Shown: positions 42,951 through 54,734, counted from the stretch's first letter. The stretch: DNA of 64,000 nt from Diploptera punctata (GCA_030220185.1 JASPKZ010007525.1:372001-436000); one strand, 5' to 3'. The notes: generated by a model from the letters alone, not told the origin. Translations and numbers: made by a program.

Positions 42951-43121
42951 GGTATATGTTGCCACATGGAATGTGAATGGACAACCTCCCACAGTGAATT
43001 TATCTGATTGGTTAGCCAAAGACCCTGAGCCACCGGATATATATGCCATAGGATTTCAGGAGTTGGATCTGAGCAAGGAAGCTTTCCTCTTCAATGACAC
43101 ACCCCGTGAGGAGGAGTGGCA
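42951..43121 (+). CDS. Ocrl: Ocrl exon: start of 5-phosphatase domain
   Basis: Acceptor ctgattgcag/GGTATATG, donor TGGCA/gtgagt, 171 bases, phase 2 at both ends. Encodes [13 protein letters not shown] (first catalytic motif with the conserved Asn), [34 protein letters not shown] (FQE holds the Mg-ligand Glu) and TPREEEWQ. All key residues visible here are intact, so the gene appears functional at this point. Confidence 0.95.
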
Positions 43122-43589
43122 GTGAGTTACCATCCCTCTCAGTGGTACTAAAATTGACAAGCACTTCATAAATTAATACTAACCCTGTTTTTTAATGATG
43201 TGCACTTTATAAGTAACTGGGAATAAGTGTTAGGATGTCTCATGAGTATTTTGAAATTTTAATATATTCTAATAATATTAAACAGGAATTTTGTTTTCTA
43301 TAGGTCAAATAAATAAATCAGTAAAAATAATATCTATAAGTTGTAATTTTTCAAAAGGAATTTTTCTGAGCCTTGTTTTATGAATATTAATCTCCCAAAA
43401 TCCACATTATATAATTTGTGTAGTAACATCATTAGAGAGTATAAATTGTATTAGCATTCATGAATTTTTAATTTTGTTTGTTGTTATTGTTGTTATAAGT
43501 AGCAACTCCAGGTAGAGAATACCAGCTATAACAGCTGGGAGACCTGGCATACTGACCACATTATATCCCCTGTAGGCTACTGGCTATAT

Positions 43590-43821
43590 AATATTTAATT
43601 TTAGGAAGTTATATTTTGAGGTTATTTTAATTATATTATTTTTAGTCTGGACATCTTACCTCAATATTAATGTTGATTTGTTCTTTAACATGTTTCAAAA
43701 CAATTCTGTTTTATCGTCAGACTGGGAAAGCTAACGATAAAACAGAATTGTTTTGAAACATGTTCAAGAACAAATCAACATTAATATTGAGGTAAGATGT
43801 CCAGACAAAAAATAATATAAT
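43590..43821. mobile_element. 232-bp Penelope-like palindromic element
   Basis: 12-bp duplication tactggctatat (43578-43589 and 43822-43833). Hammerhead family ctgacgataaaacag: minus arm core intact (43720-43714), + arm core mutated to CTAACGA. Confidence 0.88.
43685..43735 (-). ncRNA. Hammerhead ribozyme motif
   Basis: Minus strand CTGACGA, stem II AAAACA/TGTTTT, GAA, stem III ACATGT, position 17 = T. Stem I is weak. Confidence 0.5.
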
Positions 43822-43917
43822 TACTGGCTATATGATCACCCATCTGTGATTAATACATGTGGATGTAGGGCCAGCTGCCAGGCTAAGGGCCTTCTAGGCC
43901 TGTCATCGCCATGGAAA

Positions 43918-43918
<1 letters not shown>

Positions 43919-43949
<31 letters not shown>
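43919..43949. repeat. (TTA)n microsatellite
   Basis: About ten units. Confidence 0.9.
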
Positions 43950-44512
43950 ACAGGTTTTACAATGCAATATGCATCTTCCTGTATTCAAAATTATATTATT
44001 TTCTTTTTCTCACTCTTTTTTTTCAATCTAATCCAGCTTTTTCCTTGGTCTTTTTTTTTTCTTCCTTCCTGTTTCCACTCAAACACGAACTTAGGAATTC
44101 TTTCCTTCACATTGTTTCTATGTATCCAAGTCATTTTAATTGTTTATAAACAATAAAATCTAGTATAGAATTATTAACTTTTTTTCTTATTGTTTCATTT
44201 ATAATTTCTTTCAAATTTGAAATGTCTTGCCAATGTCTGTAATTTGTTAATTTCTATCAACATTAATTTATTCTTATTGCTTGAATGTAAGTACCAAAGT
44301 CTGCTCCATATTTTATTGTGCTTCTTTCTATTGAACTATATATTATGTTAATCTTTGTTCTTTTTGTTATCTGTTCATCTCACAACATATCATTTAACAT
44401 TTTAATTGCTGAATGCCCTTTAATGATTATTTTCTTAATTTCACATCTCGTTTTCAATCATTATTATTCTCTACCTCTAAATGTTTGCTTTTATCATAAC
44501 TAAGTTTAGGAT

Positions 44513-44784
44513 TGTTTATTTTTTATTATTTCACTCACCTCATACTTCATAATTCATAGCAGACCCAGGGTTTCTTCACATCATTTGTGACATTCTCAAT
44601 GCTGTGTCACGTTCACAACTGACGTCCAATGGCCTTCTATCCTGCAGACTTGAATGAGAATGTCACAAATGATGTGAAGAAACCCTGGGTCTGCTATGAA
44701 TTATGAAGTATGAGGTGAGTGAAATAATAAAAAATAAACAATATAAAAAACCTCATAGTGTTATTTCCTATCTACATAACTTAA
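44513..44784. mobile_element. 272-bp Penelope-like palindromic element
   Basis: 12-bp duplication taagtttaggat (44501-44512 and 44785-44796). Arms ttatttcactcacctcatac and mirror; tail acctcatagtgttatttcct. Sister of 46010-46874. The ribozyme region has stem II TCACA/TGTGA and GAAACCCTGGGTC, but the core reads TTGAGAA. Confidence 0.88.
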
Positions 44785-44867
44785 TAAGTTTAGGATATTT
44801 AGATACAATTTCCACGATAAAAAATGTGCTAAAATAAACCAAAAAGGAGACTAAAAGGGGCTCTTTT

Positions 44868-45130
44868 TATTAATGTGGCATTTCATCGGCTACATTAATT
44901 GGATGCAAGACGATAGACTGGTGAAGAAACATTACAAGTGGAAACCACTAGATATAAAAACAACAGGAAGACCTGTGAATAAATGGGTAGATGATGTAAT
45001 GGATGATATAAAATTATTAGGAATCAAAAATGGCCAAAATCTGACCAAAATATGAATGAATGGAAGAAATTCATAGAGTGTGCCAAAACTTCTATGGAGT
45101 TGTAGCAGTTTATGAAGAAGAAGAAGAATA
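44868..45130 (+). mobile_element. LINE 3' end with (GAA)n tail
   Basis: Frame 44873-45055 and its continuation give DDRLVKKHYKWKP, TGRPVNKWVDDVMDDIKLLG and EWKKFIECAKT. This is the GRP..RW.DDV..DL..LG tail of insect LINE proteins, followed by gaagaagaagaag. Confidence 0.8.
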
Positions 45131-45250
45131 TGTAAATTAATGAGTCATTTTTTAATATCTTACCTCATAATTTATGTTTCTTTAAACACGGGAACTAGAG
45201 AAGGATCTCTCATTTTCAACTGACATTGACTCAACTATGAAGAAGAATAG
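45130..45250 (-). mobile_element. Penelope-like arm fragment
   Basis: tgagtcattttttaatatct, cttacctcataatttatgtt and acacgggaactagag correspond to the 2400-2490 family; the hammerhead is ruined (tttcaactgacattgac). Confidence 0.55.
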
Positions 45251-45644
45251 GGTTTATTCATGTATGTGTCGTCATTTGATTATTCTGCCCGGTTGTATCT
45301 CTGTGTAGACTTGAAAGAAATTTAGTTTCCCTCTGACTAGTTGCTGGCAAGGAGGAGCCAGACCAGTGGTGTGGCTGCCATCTCAGACTTAGACAAGCTA
45401 TGTAATTTATATAATACATTTTTTAAAGTATCGACCAATTGATAAAATATAATTGGGAAAGCCAAGGAAGAGATTGTTGGAATTTTTTTTTTAAATTGTA
45501 ACAGTCCTTTCAGGACTATGACATGAAATAAAAATTATAATATATGGTTTCTACATGTATACATTCTGATTTTATCATATATTTATGACCCTTGATAATA
45601 ATATACCAATTTTATATATATATATATGTATATATATTATAAAA

Positions 45645-45790
45645 TTACAACAGGAAGTAACATTATGAGGTTCTTCTTAATAGATAAATGAGTCTGTTTT
45701 CATCTTACCTCATAGAAATTGAGTTTTATTAGGACATGTTTCAAATCAAACTTGTGTTTATTATATAAAACACAAGTTCGATTTGAAACA
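45645..45790. mobile_element. Penelope-like terminal fragment
   Basis: caggaagtaacattatgagg, catcttacctcatagaaatt and a small palindrome with GAAACATGTCC on the minus strand. Similar tail to 12766-13359. Confidence 0.55.
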
Positions 45791-45809
45791 TGCATATATA
45801 TATACTTCA

Positions 45810-45847
<38 letters not shown>

Positions 45848-46270
45848 TAAGAAAGTTTTCTTGAGTTTTCTGCATCATGGATTCAAGGTCGGCCTCTGGC
45901 CAATGATTCCAACTTTCTGGCATGATTCCACATGCCATTATCAAGGAATATATATATATATTAATTTATTCCTGAATTTATTAGTTGTCACATTATTATC
46001 TTTAAACTATTGTTTATTTTTTATTATTTCACTCACCTCATACTTCATAATTCATAGCAGACCCTGGGTTTCTTCACATCTTTTGTGACATTCTCAATGA
46101 CAGCATTGAGAATGTCACAAAAGATGTGAAGAAACCCAGGGTCTGCTATGAATTATGAAGTATGAGGTGAGTGAAATAATAAAAAATAAACAATATTAAA
46201 AAATGATGTTTTTATTATTGATTTAACATTTCTCAATGAAAGATAAATTAAATTTGAAGAGAAAAATTTT

Positions 46271-46344
46271 CGCCTAGACCGGGACTCGAACCCGGGACCC
46301 TTGGCTTTCCGGGCCAAGTGCTCTACCAACTGAGCTACCGAGGC
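46271..46344 (-). tRNA. tRNA-like sequence, GGA anticodon position
   Basis: Cloverleaf as in the 32.6 kb copy, identical box sequences. Confidence 0.6.
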
Positions 46345-46729
46345 GAGTTACAATCTAGACGCAATTTTTCTCTTATATACGTTGTAATTCCCTATTGCCA
46401 AATGCTTTTGAAACCATTGTTTCTATCTTTGCAAATGGCGGCTTCTTAGTTAAGAAGACATTTATTGGGAATTTAACATTACTTTATAAAGCTAGTAAGG
46501 CTTCTAATGATGTTTTTATTATTGATTTAACATTTCTCAATGAAAGATCAATAATAAAAACATCATTAGAAGCCTTACTAGCTTTATAAAGTAATGTTAA
46601 ATTCCCAATAAATGTCTTCTTAACTAAGAAGCCGCCATTTGCAAAGATAGAAACAATGGTTTCAAAAGCATTTGGCGATAGGGAATTACAACGTATATAA
46701 GAGAAAAATTTGCGTCTAGATCATAACTC

Positions 46730-46803
46730 GCCTCGGTAGCTCAGTTGGTAGAGCACTTGGCCCGGAAAGCCAAGGGTCCCGGGTTCGAGTCCCGGTCTAG
46801 GCG
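46730..46803 (+). tRNA. tRNA-like sequence, GGA anticodon position
   Basis: GCCTCGG...TCTAGGCG, loop CCGGAAA. Matches 46271-46344 in the opposite orientation. Confidence 0.6.
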
Positions 46804-46886
46804 AAAATTTTTCTCTTCAAATTTAATTTAATATTAAAAAACCTCATAGTGTTATTTCCTATCTACATAACTTAATCTTTAAACTA

Positions 46887-47335
46887 GTCTGATTTTTTTA
46901 TTATGAATATATGAATAAAGCAGTAATCTTTTAAAGTGCTCTTTTAGATTATTCAGTGATACATATCTTTTGAAGTAATAATATATTATGTAACATTTAG
47001 TTTTAATTATGTGACTATTAATTCTTAATGTATAAAGTAATATATTGAAAATATTACAATTTTTTTAAGATCATTTTGTTGTTCACTAACATATCAGTGA
47101 TGTCATATTATTAAATTGTACTTTGCATTAAAAATTAATTTGTGTAATGAAGACTCTCAGATCTAATATGTTGTGTTGTATGCCAGATTGCCCATCAAAT
47201 TACAACAGATGCTTCTAGATTTAAGTGTTCTTAGCAGTGCCATAGATCCCTCAATGATCTACAACAAAATTAAAATAATGTCAAACAAGACATAAGACCG
47301 ATAGTAATAATGGGAACAGAGATTTAGTATGTGGA
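46887..47335. other. Intronic AT-rich stretch
   Basis: No exon or transposon recognised. Confidence 0.5.
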
Positions 47336-47343
47336 ATATATAT

Positions 47344-48483
47344 GAACTATCTACCAAAAAATAATTAGACACTTTGTTTTTGTCCTCTGAAACCTCGTTT
47401 TGCCACCTCTGGCTACTATAACTGCAGATAACCTGTTAGGCATGCTCTCCACATTAGTTTGTGTAGAATATCCACTGGAATGCATTGCCATTCCTCTTGC
47501 ATTATGCCACACACTTGGAGAACAGAAGTTGGCCGCATTTTGCTGAAACTCGCTCGCTGGTCAAATTTGTCCCAAAGGTGCTCAATGGGATTGAGATCAG
47601 GACTCTGAGCGGGCCAGTCCAATCAGTGAACATTATTTTCTGCATACCACTGCATAGTATCCACCGAAACATGGCACCTAGCATTGCCATGATGGAAGTA
47701 ACAAAAGTCCATTCCATAAAACTGCCACTGTGTTGAGAAATTTCGTTATCCAGAAGTGTACAATATACCTCAGAGTTCATTTTACCATGAACAACCACCT
47801 GTGGTCCTACACCTTAGTAACGAGAAACACCATCACTCCACCACCACCAAATTTCCTGGGAGGCACTATACACTCTGGTAGAAAAAGCCTTTTCCCTGGT
47901 AGGCACCACACTCAAACACATCTATCAGATCGATATTATGTGAATCTCGACTTGTCACTCCATAGAATCAATTTCCATTGCTCCAAACACCATCTCTAAG
48001 CTTTATTTGTCTTTGTCATATGTGGCTTATGTGCAGCTGCTCTTCCATGGTATCTGAGTTGATGAGCTTCTGTTCGTAAAGTTCTATAATGGAAACAGCC
48101 ACATTTGTTGCTGCTTGAAACTCCTGTCAGATGGTAGCCATTGGTTGTGTTCTGTTCTTTATCATCTCACGTTTAAGGGTTCTGCGATCTCTGTTGGTCA
48201 GAATTTTCGGTCGCCCTGAATGTTTACCATTGTCACAATATCCATCGACCTTCCACTTACGTAGGATGAATGCGACTATTGATTTGGGCCTGTTTACCTT
48301 AGCAGCTATTGCCCTGCTAGACAGTCCACTGAGGTGGCAGCCCACAATTATGCCCTTACCAAAGTCCCATAGCTCTGCACCATGTGCCATCTCGTTCTCA
48401 ATTGGTACTCTGATTCACTGCAACACATACCAACCACAACAGTCAAATGACATACTAAAGTAACCAACTACTTTTAGTAGATA

Positions 48484-48487
<4 letters not shown>
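47344..48487 (-). mobile_element. Tc1/mariner-type transposon relic
   Basis: Terminal inverted repeats actatctaccaaaaaataat (47347) and actatctactaaaagtagtt read from the right end (48485 leftwards), next to TA. A broken transposase fills the interior. Confidence 0.85.
47405..48390 (-). pseudogene. Tc1-type transposase, frameshifted
   Basis: Minus-strand blocks: 48390-48127 carries the paired-type DNA-binding domain (GCHLSGLSSRAIAAKVNRPK, FILRKWKVDGYCDN, HSGRPKILTNRDRRTL). 47798-47502 and 47622-47416 carry the catalytic part, with MDWPAQSPDLNPIEHLWDKF as the second Asp and the Glu of the DD34E triad. At least two frameshifts; inactive. Confidence 0.88.

Positions 48488-48514
<27 letters not shown>
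48485..48514. repeat. (TA)n microsatellite
   Basis: About 15 units beside the transposon end. Confidence 0.9.
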
Positions 48515-48519
<5 letters not shown>

Positions 48520-48559
48520 AAAAATATCATTTGGCCAAAGAATGGAGAAAGAAATAAAA

Positions 48560-48985
48560 GGAAGGATAGTTTAAGCCTAGAAGGATTCTCAAATATATAA
48601 TTTTGGATAAATCTTAAAATTGGAAATTAAGACTGGAGGTACTCCACTCCTATGTCTTCCTTCTGCTGCTATATGGTTATCTAATTTGGGTACTTACAAA
48701 GAAACAACAGAAAAGTTTGGAACATGCCAAAGGAAAATGGAAAGGAAGTTACCAGATATGACACTGAGAGACATGGTGTCTAATACAAGGTTTTAAGAAA
48801 ATACTATTTTAGAAAACATCACAAAACAAGCTGCAGTAATAAAATGGACCATCCACATAGTAGGATACCAAGAAGGTAGATGAGTGCTAAAAACCAGTGT
48901 GACCTTCATTCAGGCAAGAGAACTCAGAGCAGACAAGAAGATGGGCAGAGAAGATTAAGAGTCGAATGTTTGAATGCATTAGACA
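48560..48985 (+). mobile_element. LINE C-terminal relic
   Basis: Blocks LCLPSAAIWLSNLGTYKE, TCQRKMERKL, DMTLRDMVSNTRF, ENITKQAAVIKW and ADKKMGRED resemble the tail of an insect LINE (family TQRKMER..L...LRD.I.N..IR). Two stops. Confidence 0.65.
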
Positions 48986-49183
48986 GTAAAAAGGGGTTCT
49001 CTGCTGAGAAAGTTTTATCCAAATACATTTTGCTTACTCAGAAATCTATTCATGCAATAATAATTGTAAGCTACCTGACGAGGTACCTTAAGATCATAGC
49101 TCAAGATAGAAACTTATCGTGAAAATCCCGAAGGGAACCGATGGTAACCGATGTAGTTTGAAACCTTTGCAGCTTTATCCAAG

Positions 49184-49375
49184 ATGTCGGACCTTGAAGA
49201 CTTTGATCATGTTTTTGGTATATGCGGAGAAGAGGAATTTGATAGAGTCTACCAAAGAATTCAACTGGAAGAACAGGAGAATCGGCGTAATATTGCGCGA
49301 CGCAGACATCATTGTATACGGTATTATTTGCGGGACGCAAGCGAAAATGCATTCCTCTATAGCAGACGAAAATAA
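49184..49375 (+). CDS. Unrecognised 63-residue reading frame
   Basis: ATG frame MSDLEDFDHVFGICGEEEFD...RRNIARRRHHCIRYYLRDAS...AFLYSRRK. Acidic N-terminus, then an Arg-rich stretch. Base composition is more GC-rich than the surroundings (49101-49520), with several CpGs. No splice donor at the end that I trust. Could be the first part of a DNA-transposon protein or a retrocopy; function unknown. Confidence 0.3.
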   Translation: MSDLEDFDHVFGICGEEEFDRVYQRIQLEEQENRRNIARRRHHCIRYYLRDASENAFLYSRRK

Positions 49376-49562
49376 CGGAAGTGGTTTTATCGCTGAGAAT
49401 TCTGGGTAATTCGTTGCCAATATTACGAAAACGTCAACTTTCATGCATGACCGGTAAGTCGGCCGTTAATTCGTTCTCAGCAATTGCTCACGGTGAGTCA
49501 GCTCACCAGTGATTGGAAGTAATTTGAGTAGAGACTAATGTATATTTGAAGAGAAAAATTTT

Positions 49563-49636
49563 CGCCTAGACCGGGACTCGAACCCGGGACCCTTGGCTTT
49601 CCGGGCCAAGTGCTCTACCAACTGAGCTACCGAGGC
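49563..49636 (-). tRNA. tRNA-like sequence, GGA anticodon position
   Basis: Full cloverleaf; same sequence class as 32649-32722. Confidence 0.6.
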
Positions 49637-49918
49637 GAGTTACGATCTAGACGCAAATTTTTCTCTTATGTACGTTGTAATTCCCTCGCGCCAAATGCTT
49701 GAAACCATAGCTTCTATCTTTGCAAATGGCGACTTCTTAGTTAAGAAGACATTTATTGGGAATTTAACACTACTTTATAGCCAGTAGGGCTTCTATTGAC
49801 GATTTTATTATTAATTTAACACTTCTCATTGAAGGATAAATTAGCTATGGTTTCAAGCATTTGGCGCGAGGGAATTACAACGTACATAAGAGAAAAATTT
49901 GCGTCTAGATCGTAACTC

Positions 49919-49992
49919 GCCTCGGTAGCTCAGTTGGTAGAGCACTTGGCCTGGAAAGCCAAGGGTCCCAGGTTCGAGTCCCGGTCTAGGCG
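49919..49992 (+). tRNA. tRNA-like sequence, GGA anticodon position
   Basis: Full cloverleaf with loop CTGGAAA (T33 restored) and one T-arm change (CCAGG). Confidence 0.6.
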
Positions 49993-50443
49993 AAAATTTT
50001 TCTCTTCAAATATAATTTATCCTTCAATGAGAAGTGTTAAATTAATAATAAAATCGTCAAGAGACTAATGTATTTGCATGCGACCCTAAAACATCACTTA
50101 GGAGCCCACTCATGTAGCATCTTGTGTGGAAGAAGTGTGTAGAGAGTGCTAGTGAACAATCTAAAGATTTAACTGTACTTGTAGATTATAATATGGGTAT
50201 AAAGTGCTGTCGTCTTCTCATGTGAATAATAATACAGAAGCTTTTCTTCTTACAGAAAATCCTAGACCTTCATTTGATACAGTAGATCCATTCACATGAA
50301 ATTACTTTGAGAATTTTATTTTAAAAAATTGATTAATGTTAAGATTATACTTTAAAGATAGAACTACTTTTAAATAAATTTGAATTTCCAGTAGTTAGTA
50401 TATTATGTCAAATAAAATTACAAGCTTAACACAGATTATAATT

Positions 50444-50706
50444 AATAAAAATTAAAAAAGAGTCATCCCACCTCTTACTTTGTGTTCTTCAAGCACAGAA
50501 ACTGCAGTTTTCAAGAGGAATCCCTCCTATCTTCAGCCATCATTACAACTGTCGAGTTTGATGATGGCAGAAGATGGGAGGGATTCTTCTTGAAAACTGC
50601 AGTTTCCCTGCTTGAAGAACACAAAGTATGAGGTGTGATATGACTCATTTTTTATTAATTATTCATTAAAAACCTCATAATGTTATTTCCCATAATTAAT
50701 TTATGA
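50444..50706. mobile_element. Penelope-like palindromic element
   Basis: 13-bp duplication acagatYataatt (50431-50443 and 50707-50719, one mismatch). Arms share gaaaactgcagttt and ctcatac; tail acctcataatgttatttccc. Same hammerhead family as 2432-2479: minus core CTGAAGA with GAAAACTGCAGTTTC at about 50490-50540; the + arm core is CAGAAGA. Confidence 0.85.
50488..50545 (-). ncRNA. Hammerhead ribozyme motif
   Basis: Minus strand: CTGAAGA, stem II around AGGA/TCCT, GAA, stem III AACTGCAGTT, position 17 = T or C depending on register. The + partner at about 50575-50625 lost the T of CTGA. Confidence 0.5.
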
Positions 50707-50721
50707 ACAGATCATAATTCT

Positions 50722-50795
50722 TTAATTATTAATTAATTTACTGAAGATGAAACCACCTAGGTTTTGAAACTGGTTTAATTAGAAGACTGGATATG
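50722..50795 (+). ncRNA. Hammerhead ribozyme motif, separate family
   Basis: CTGAAGA 50741-50747, stem II GAAACC-ACCTA-GGTTTT, GAA 50766-50768, stem III ACTGGT 50769-50774, position 17 = T, stem I TTA/TAA. Followed by tggatatgaggtgaa, a PLE-like end. No partner arm. Confidence 0.5.
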
Positions 50796-51247
50796 AGGTG
50801 AAATATAAAAAAATATTTAATTTAAATTATAAATATTATTTACGTAAATATCAATTTTTTTTTATGATTTGTATTTTTTCTTTAATATGTTGCATTATAT
50901 TATTATTGTTGTTATTATTATTCTAATGACTGCACTGGGATCATTTAAACTATTTTACTTCTTGCTTGCTAATAGAGAGTAGATAAACATTACATTTTTT
51001 CTTCTCATAATTCTAGGACTTTTCTTAATTACTTCTTCATCTAGCCTCATATCCCTGTTCCAGGTGTCTAGTTCTTAATTATTAGTGAAGTAATTAAAAA
51101 AATATTTCACGTATTACAGATGCTTTAATGTCTGAAGTCATTTAAGATATAAATTAAACCTCATAGTGATTTTTTTATATAAAAGTTTCCAAAGTCATAT
51201 TGCATTTATTAATACATTTTTTAATACTATGAAATAGTGATATATGA

Positions 51248-51386
51248 TATTTGAAGAGAAAAATTTTCGCCTAGACCGAGACTCGAACCCGGGACCCTTG
51301 GCTTTCCAGGCCAAGTGCTCTACCAACTGAGCTACTGAGGCAAGTTACGATCGAGATGCAAATTCTTCTCTTATATACGTTGTAAT
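51248..51386 (-). mobile_element. Family D single-unit element (139 bp)
   Basis: 10-bp duplication tgatatatga (51238-51247 and 51387-51396). One minus unit only, tatttgaagagaaaaatttt through the tRNA-like to cgttgtaatt. Confidence 0.82.
51268..51341 (-). tRNA. tRNA-like sequence, GGA anticodon position
   Basis: Minus-strand cloverleaf GCCTCAG...TCTAGGCG with intact boxes. Confidence 0.58.
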
Positions 51387-52059
51387 TGATATATGAGTTC
51401 AAATAATGAAATTCCAACCCAACTAACTTGTCAACTGAGGAAAACAGTTACAAATCCCAAATGTCATCACTGCTTGGACAAACTCGCTCAGGGAAAAAAA
51501 AAAGTTTTTATTTTTGTAAATTTTTAGCAGTATTATATCAATTAATTTGGGTTTTTCTTTCTATTTTGTGTGGTCTGTAATTAATTTTGAGCAGTGTGGT
51601 TTTTAAAATATAGTATATTAGGTACGTACATATGTTTGTGCTGTATTTCTTTGATTTAATTTTTAATGCCAGTTTTTTAATTTCTTTTTCTTATATTGCA
51701 TCATCATTGTCTAATTCAACTAGATATTTTATTTAATTGTTATTATTTTATTTAGTTAGTTTTTAGTTTTTGTATGATTATAGAGTAATATGAGCTAAAG
51801 TATAAAGAAAAGGAAGAAAGAAAGTAATTTCTCAGATACAAATTAGAATTACTCGGCAGCCTTGTAATGGTATAATTTAACATAATTATCCTTTCAGAAA
51901 AGACGTTAAGTTATTAAAATCAATCATTATAAATATCCACTCTTTTATCATTCATTCATTCATTCATTCTGAGAATATTCCTCATTATTGAGGATTTTCT
52001 CCAACCAATCTTAGTAATTTACATAGTTTTAAAAGAATACATAAATGACTCCAGACTTA

Positions 52060-54350
52060 TAGACTATTAGTTTGTAACAAACATTCACAAATTTCCCTTA
52101 ATTAAAGTTCTCCATCGTTCTCTGTCCTCTGTGTCTTCATCCATTACACCAAATTTCCCCATTGAATTCTGAATTTATTCTTCCAGGTTGTTCTTGGTCT
52201 TCCTTTTCTGCTCCTTCTTTCAATTTTCTATGCATAGACAGGCTTTGGTAATATTCCATCCTACATTCTTCTTACGTGTCCATACCATTTTAGCCTCCTG
52301 TGTTCAATCTCATCCATTATATTTCTTTCTGTGTTCATTCATTTTCTAATTTCTGTATTTCTAATTTTTTCCAGTCGAGATTTTCTGGCAGCTCTTCTCC
52401 AAAAATCCATTTCAACTGAAGTTATTCTGTTGACATATTGTGTCATTGTCCTAACTTCCAATCCATATAACATTATACTTTGTAGTATGGATTTATAAAT
52501 TAGTTGTTTTGTTCTGTTAATGATGTTTTTACTCCATAGTATAGAGTTTAACATTCCTATGGTTTTTCTTCCATTACTAATCCTTTTTGCTAATTCTTTA
52601 TTTGATGTCCCATCTTTCTCTATAATTGATCCCAAATAATAGAAACTATCGCTCTTCTTTATCTTTACTCCATCAATATATAATTCATCTGGGTCATTTG
52701 TTAAATACTCTGTTTTGTTTTTGTTGATTTTCAAACCCCATTTCTAATATGTTGTTGACAACTGATTACACATATAATTTGCATCTTTTCCATCCTGGGT
52801 TATAATTATGTGATTGTCGGCAAAAAGTAAGTGATGTAGATATCTTCGTTCTGTTAATTCTAGTCCCATTTTTGTACACTTACGTGACCATTCTACTAAA
52901 GAAATGTCTATATATATTTTAAACAGTGTTGGTGACATCGGGCATCCTTGTAACAATCCTTTACTAGTTCCAAAAGGTTCTGATAACTGAGACCCCATTT
53001 TAATTTGACATTTATTGTTCTTATATATTTCTTGTATTACTTGAATTAGGGATTCATCAATGTTTGCTATACATAATGTTTCCCGTAATTTTGCTCTTCG
53101 TACACTGTCTTTCATATTTCTCAATGAATTGTCGTATTACAAATATATTATCTATACAAGGTCGACCTGGTGTAAATTCACATTGCTTTTCTATTTTGTT
53201 TTTTATCACTTTTCATCAGGGAATTCATAACACATATTCCATGGTAATTTTCACAATTCCTTTTATCTCCTTTCTTAAATACATTTATGATATGTCCTAC
53301 TGTCATTTCTTCCGGTATTTTTCTCTCTCTTAAAATTTGATTAAATAGTTTTGTTATGAGTTTGATTAAAGTTTTTCCTCCATTTTTCAATATTTCTAAA
53401 TGCATTCCTCCTGGTCCTGGTGATTTGCCATTCTTCCCTTCCATTATGACTACTTCTATATCTTCCTTTGTTATTTCTGTTTGGATTCCTTCGAATAACT
53501 TTTCTGTTTTAATCTCCTTAAATTATTCCCTATTTTCATTTAATAATTCCTTAAAATATTCACACCATTCATTCATCTTTATAATGTTGATTTTTGTTTT
53601 ATGTTGTGTTTCTTGCCTCAGTGATTTCAGTACCGATCATGCTTATCTTGATCTGCTGAAGTCTAGTTTACTATTAACATTTGAACATACCCTTTCCCAT
53701 TCATCATTCTTTGCCTTTCTTATTTTTCATATTACATTATGATTTTTCTCTCTATATTTTTTATGATCTTCTTCTGTTTTTGAAGTATTATTAAATGCTT
53801 CTTCCTTGTATTTTATTACTTCTTGTATGTCTTCTGACCACCATCTTTGTTTCTTTCCATACTCATCCTTTATTCTAAGAACCTCTGTTGCAATTTTAAT
53901 TGGCATATTCTTTATATAATTATATAATTCTTCTGTTTACAATTCCAGTGACTCATCCATTTCTCTATCCATTCTTTTTGTTAATAATGTTTTTATACTT
54001 GGGTCAGTTAAAAGTTCTATATTCAAGTTTTTTTCTTTATATTTTAATACTTCCTGTTGAGATTTTTTCTTTACTTGTAGCATTTCATTTTCAGTAAGTA
54101 ATGATCCGTTCCGCAATGTGCACCTCTGTAAGTTTTAGTATCTATTGTCTTAATGGTGCTTCCTTGATGCATAATGATATAGTCTATTATGGATTTTTGA
54201 TCTTTTGTATTTCTTTGCCATGTATATTTGTGAATATCTTTATGTTGAAAGAAAGTATTGACTATTCTCAAATCAAATTGCTCATATATTTCTATTAAGC
54301 ATTCGCCGTTATCATTTAGAACATTTTCTCCAAATTTTTGTTGTAATTAT
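52060..54350 (-). mobile_element. LINE D (insect non-LTR retrotransposon), 5'-truncated
   Basis: Minus strand, in order: end of an AP-endonuclease domain (54271-54071: NTFFQHKDIHKYTWQ, SIIDYIIM, GAHCGTDHYLLKMK), linker, reverse transcriptase (53444-52744: KSPGPGGMHLEILKNGGKTL, KKGDKRNCENYHGICVMN, GLLQGCPMSPTLFKIYID, LLFADNHIIITQ where FADD has become FADN), thumb and tail (52734-52339: YYLGSIIEKDGTSNKELAKR, SVEMDFWRRAARKSRLEKIR), then KGRPRTTW toward 52200. Several frameshifts; inactive. Confidence 0.88.
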
Positions 54351-54391
54351 AAGTGAACATATGATAAGAGTAAGATAAAATAAACCCACTA

Positions 54392-54630
54392 TATGCAATA
54401 GGTTGCCATTGGGGTAGTAGGGGGTAAAACTCTCAATTAGCATGATATATTAGCCTTTACTCCAGAACATGCAGCTGATAGTTTTTTTTTCTATTAGAGG
54501 CTGAGTTAACCATAGGTCATGCTACAGCCAGAAGTTTCAGATCAATTTAAAAATTGTGATCCCATCAGGAATCAAACTCAGAATCCTTCAGCTTGTAGCA
54601 TATTGACTATACTTTGGCGTTCCCCACGAT
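54392..54630 (-). mobile_element. tRNA-derived SINE family A (minus copy)
   Basis: Reverse complement of SINE A: ccattggggtagtagggggt, ccagaacatgcagctgatag, atcaatttaaaaattgtgat, with cgttccccac at the head end. Confidence 0.72.
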
Positions 54631-54734
54631 ATTAATGAGTAATAAATGTTTATAATATGAAATATGGATTTCCCTTAGAGAATGGGAAATCAATGTTACA
54701 CTTTAGATTTGAAATTATAATATTTATGTCACAG

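Larger units (their letters stand above)
43495..43910 (+). mobile_element. SINE-like repeat family F split by a Penelope-like insertion
   Basis: gtagcaactccaggtagaga...ggctactggctatat (to 43589), then after the insertion atgatcacccatctgtgatt and atgtggatgtagggccagct. Confidence 0.7.
46204..46829. mobile_element. Family D tRNA-carrying element, inverted pair
   Basis: 12-bp duplication aatattaaaaaa (46192-46203 and 46830-46841). tRNA-like units 46271-46344 (-) and 46730-46803 (+), with a central palindrome (about 46440-46620) around aatgaaagatc. Confidence 0.88.
46010..46874. mobile_element. Penelope-like palindromic element interrupted by family D
   Basis: 12-bp duplication atctttaaacta (45998-46009 and 46875-46886). 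Arms and tail as in 44513-44784; the family D element at 46204-46829 sits between the palindrome and the cctcatagtgttatttccta tail. Confidence 0.88.
49543..50059. mobile_element. Family D tRNA-carrying element, inverted pair (517 bp)
   Basis: 13-bp duplication agagactaatgta (49530-49542 and 50060-50072). The minus unit runs from the inner edge tatttgaagagaaaaatttt through tRNA-like 49563-49636 to aggataaatt at about 49845. The + unit runs from agctatggtttcaagcattt through tRNA-like 49919-49992 to the full tail ending aataataaaatcgtc. Best reference copy for element ends. Confidence 0.92.
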
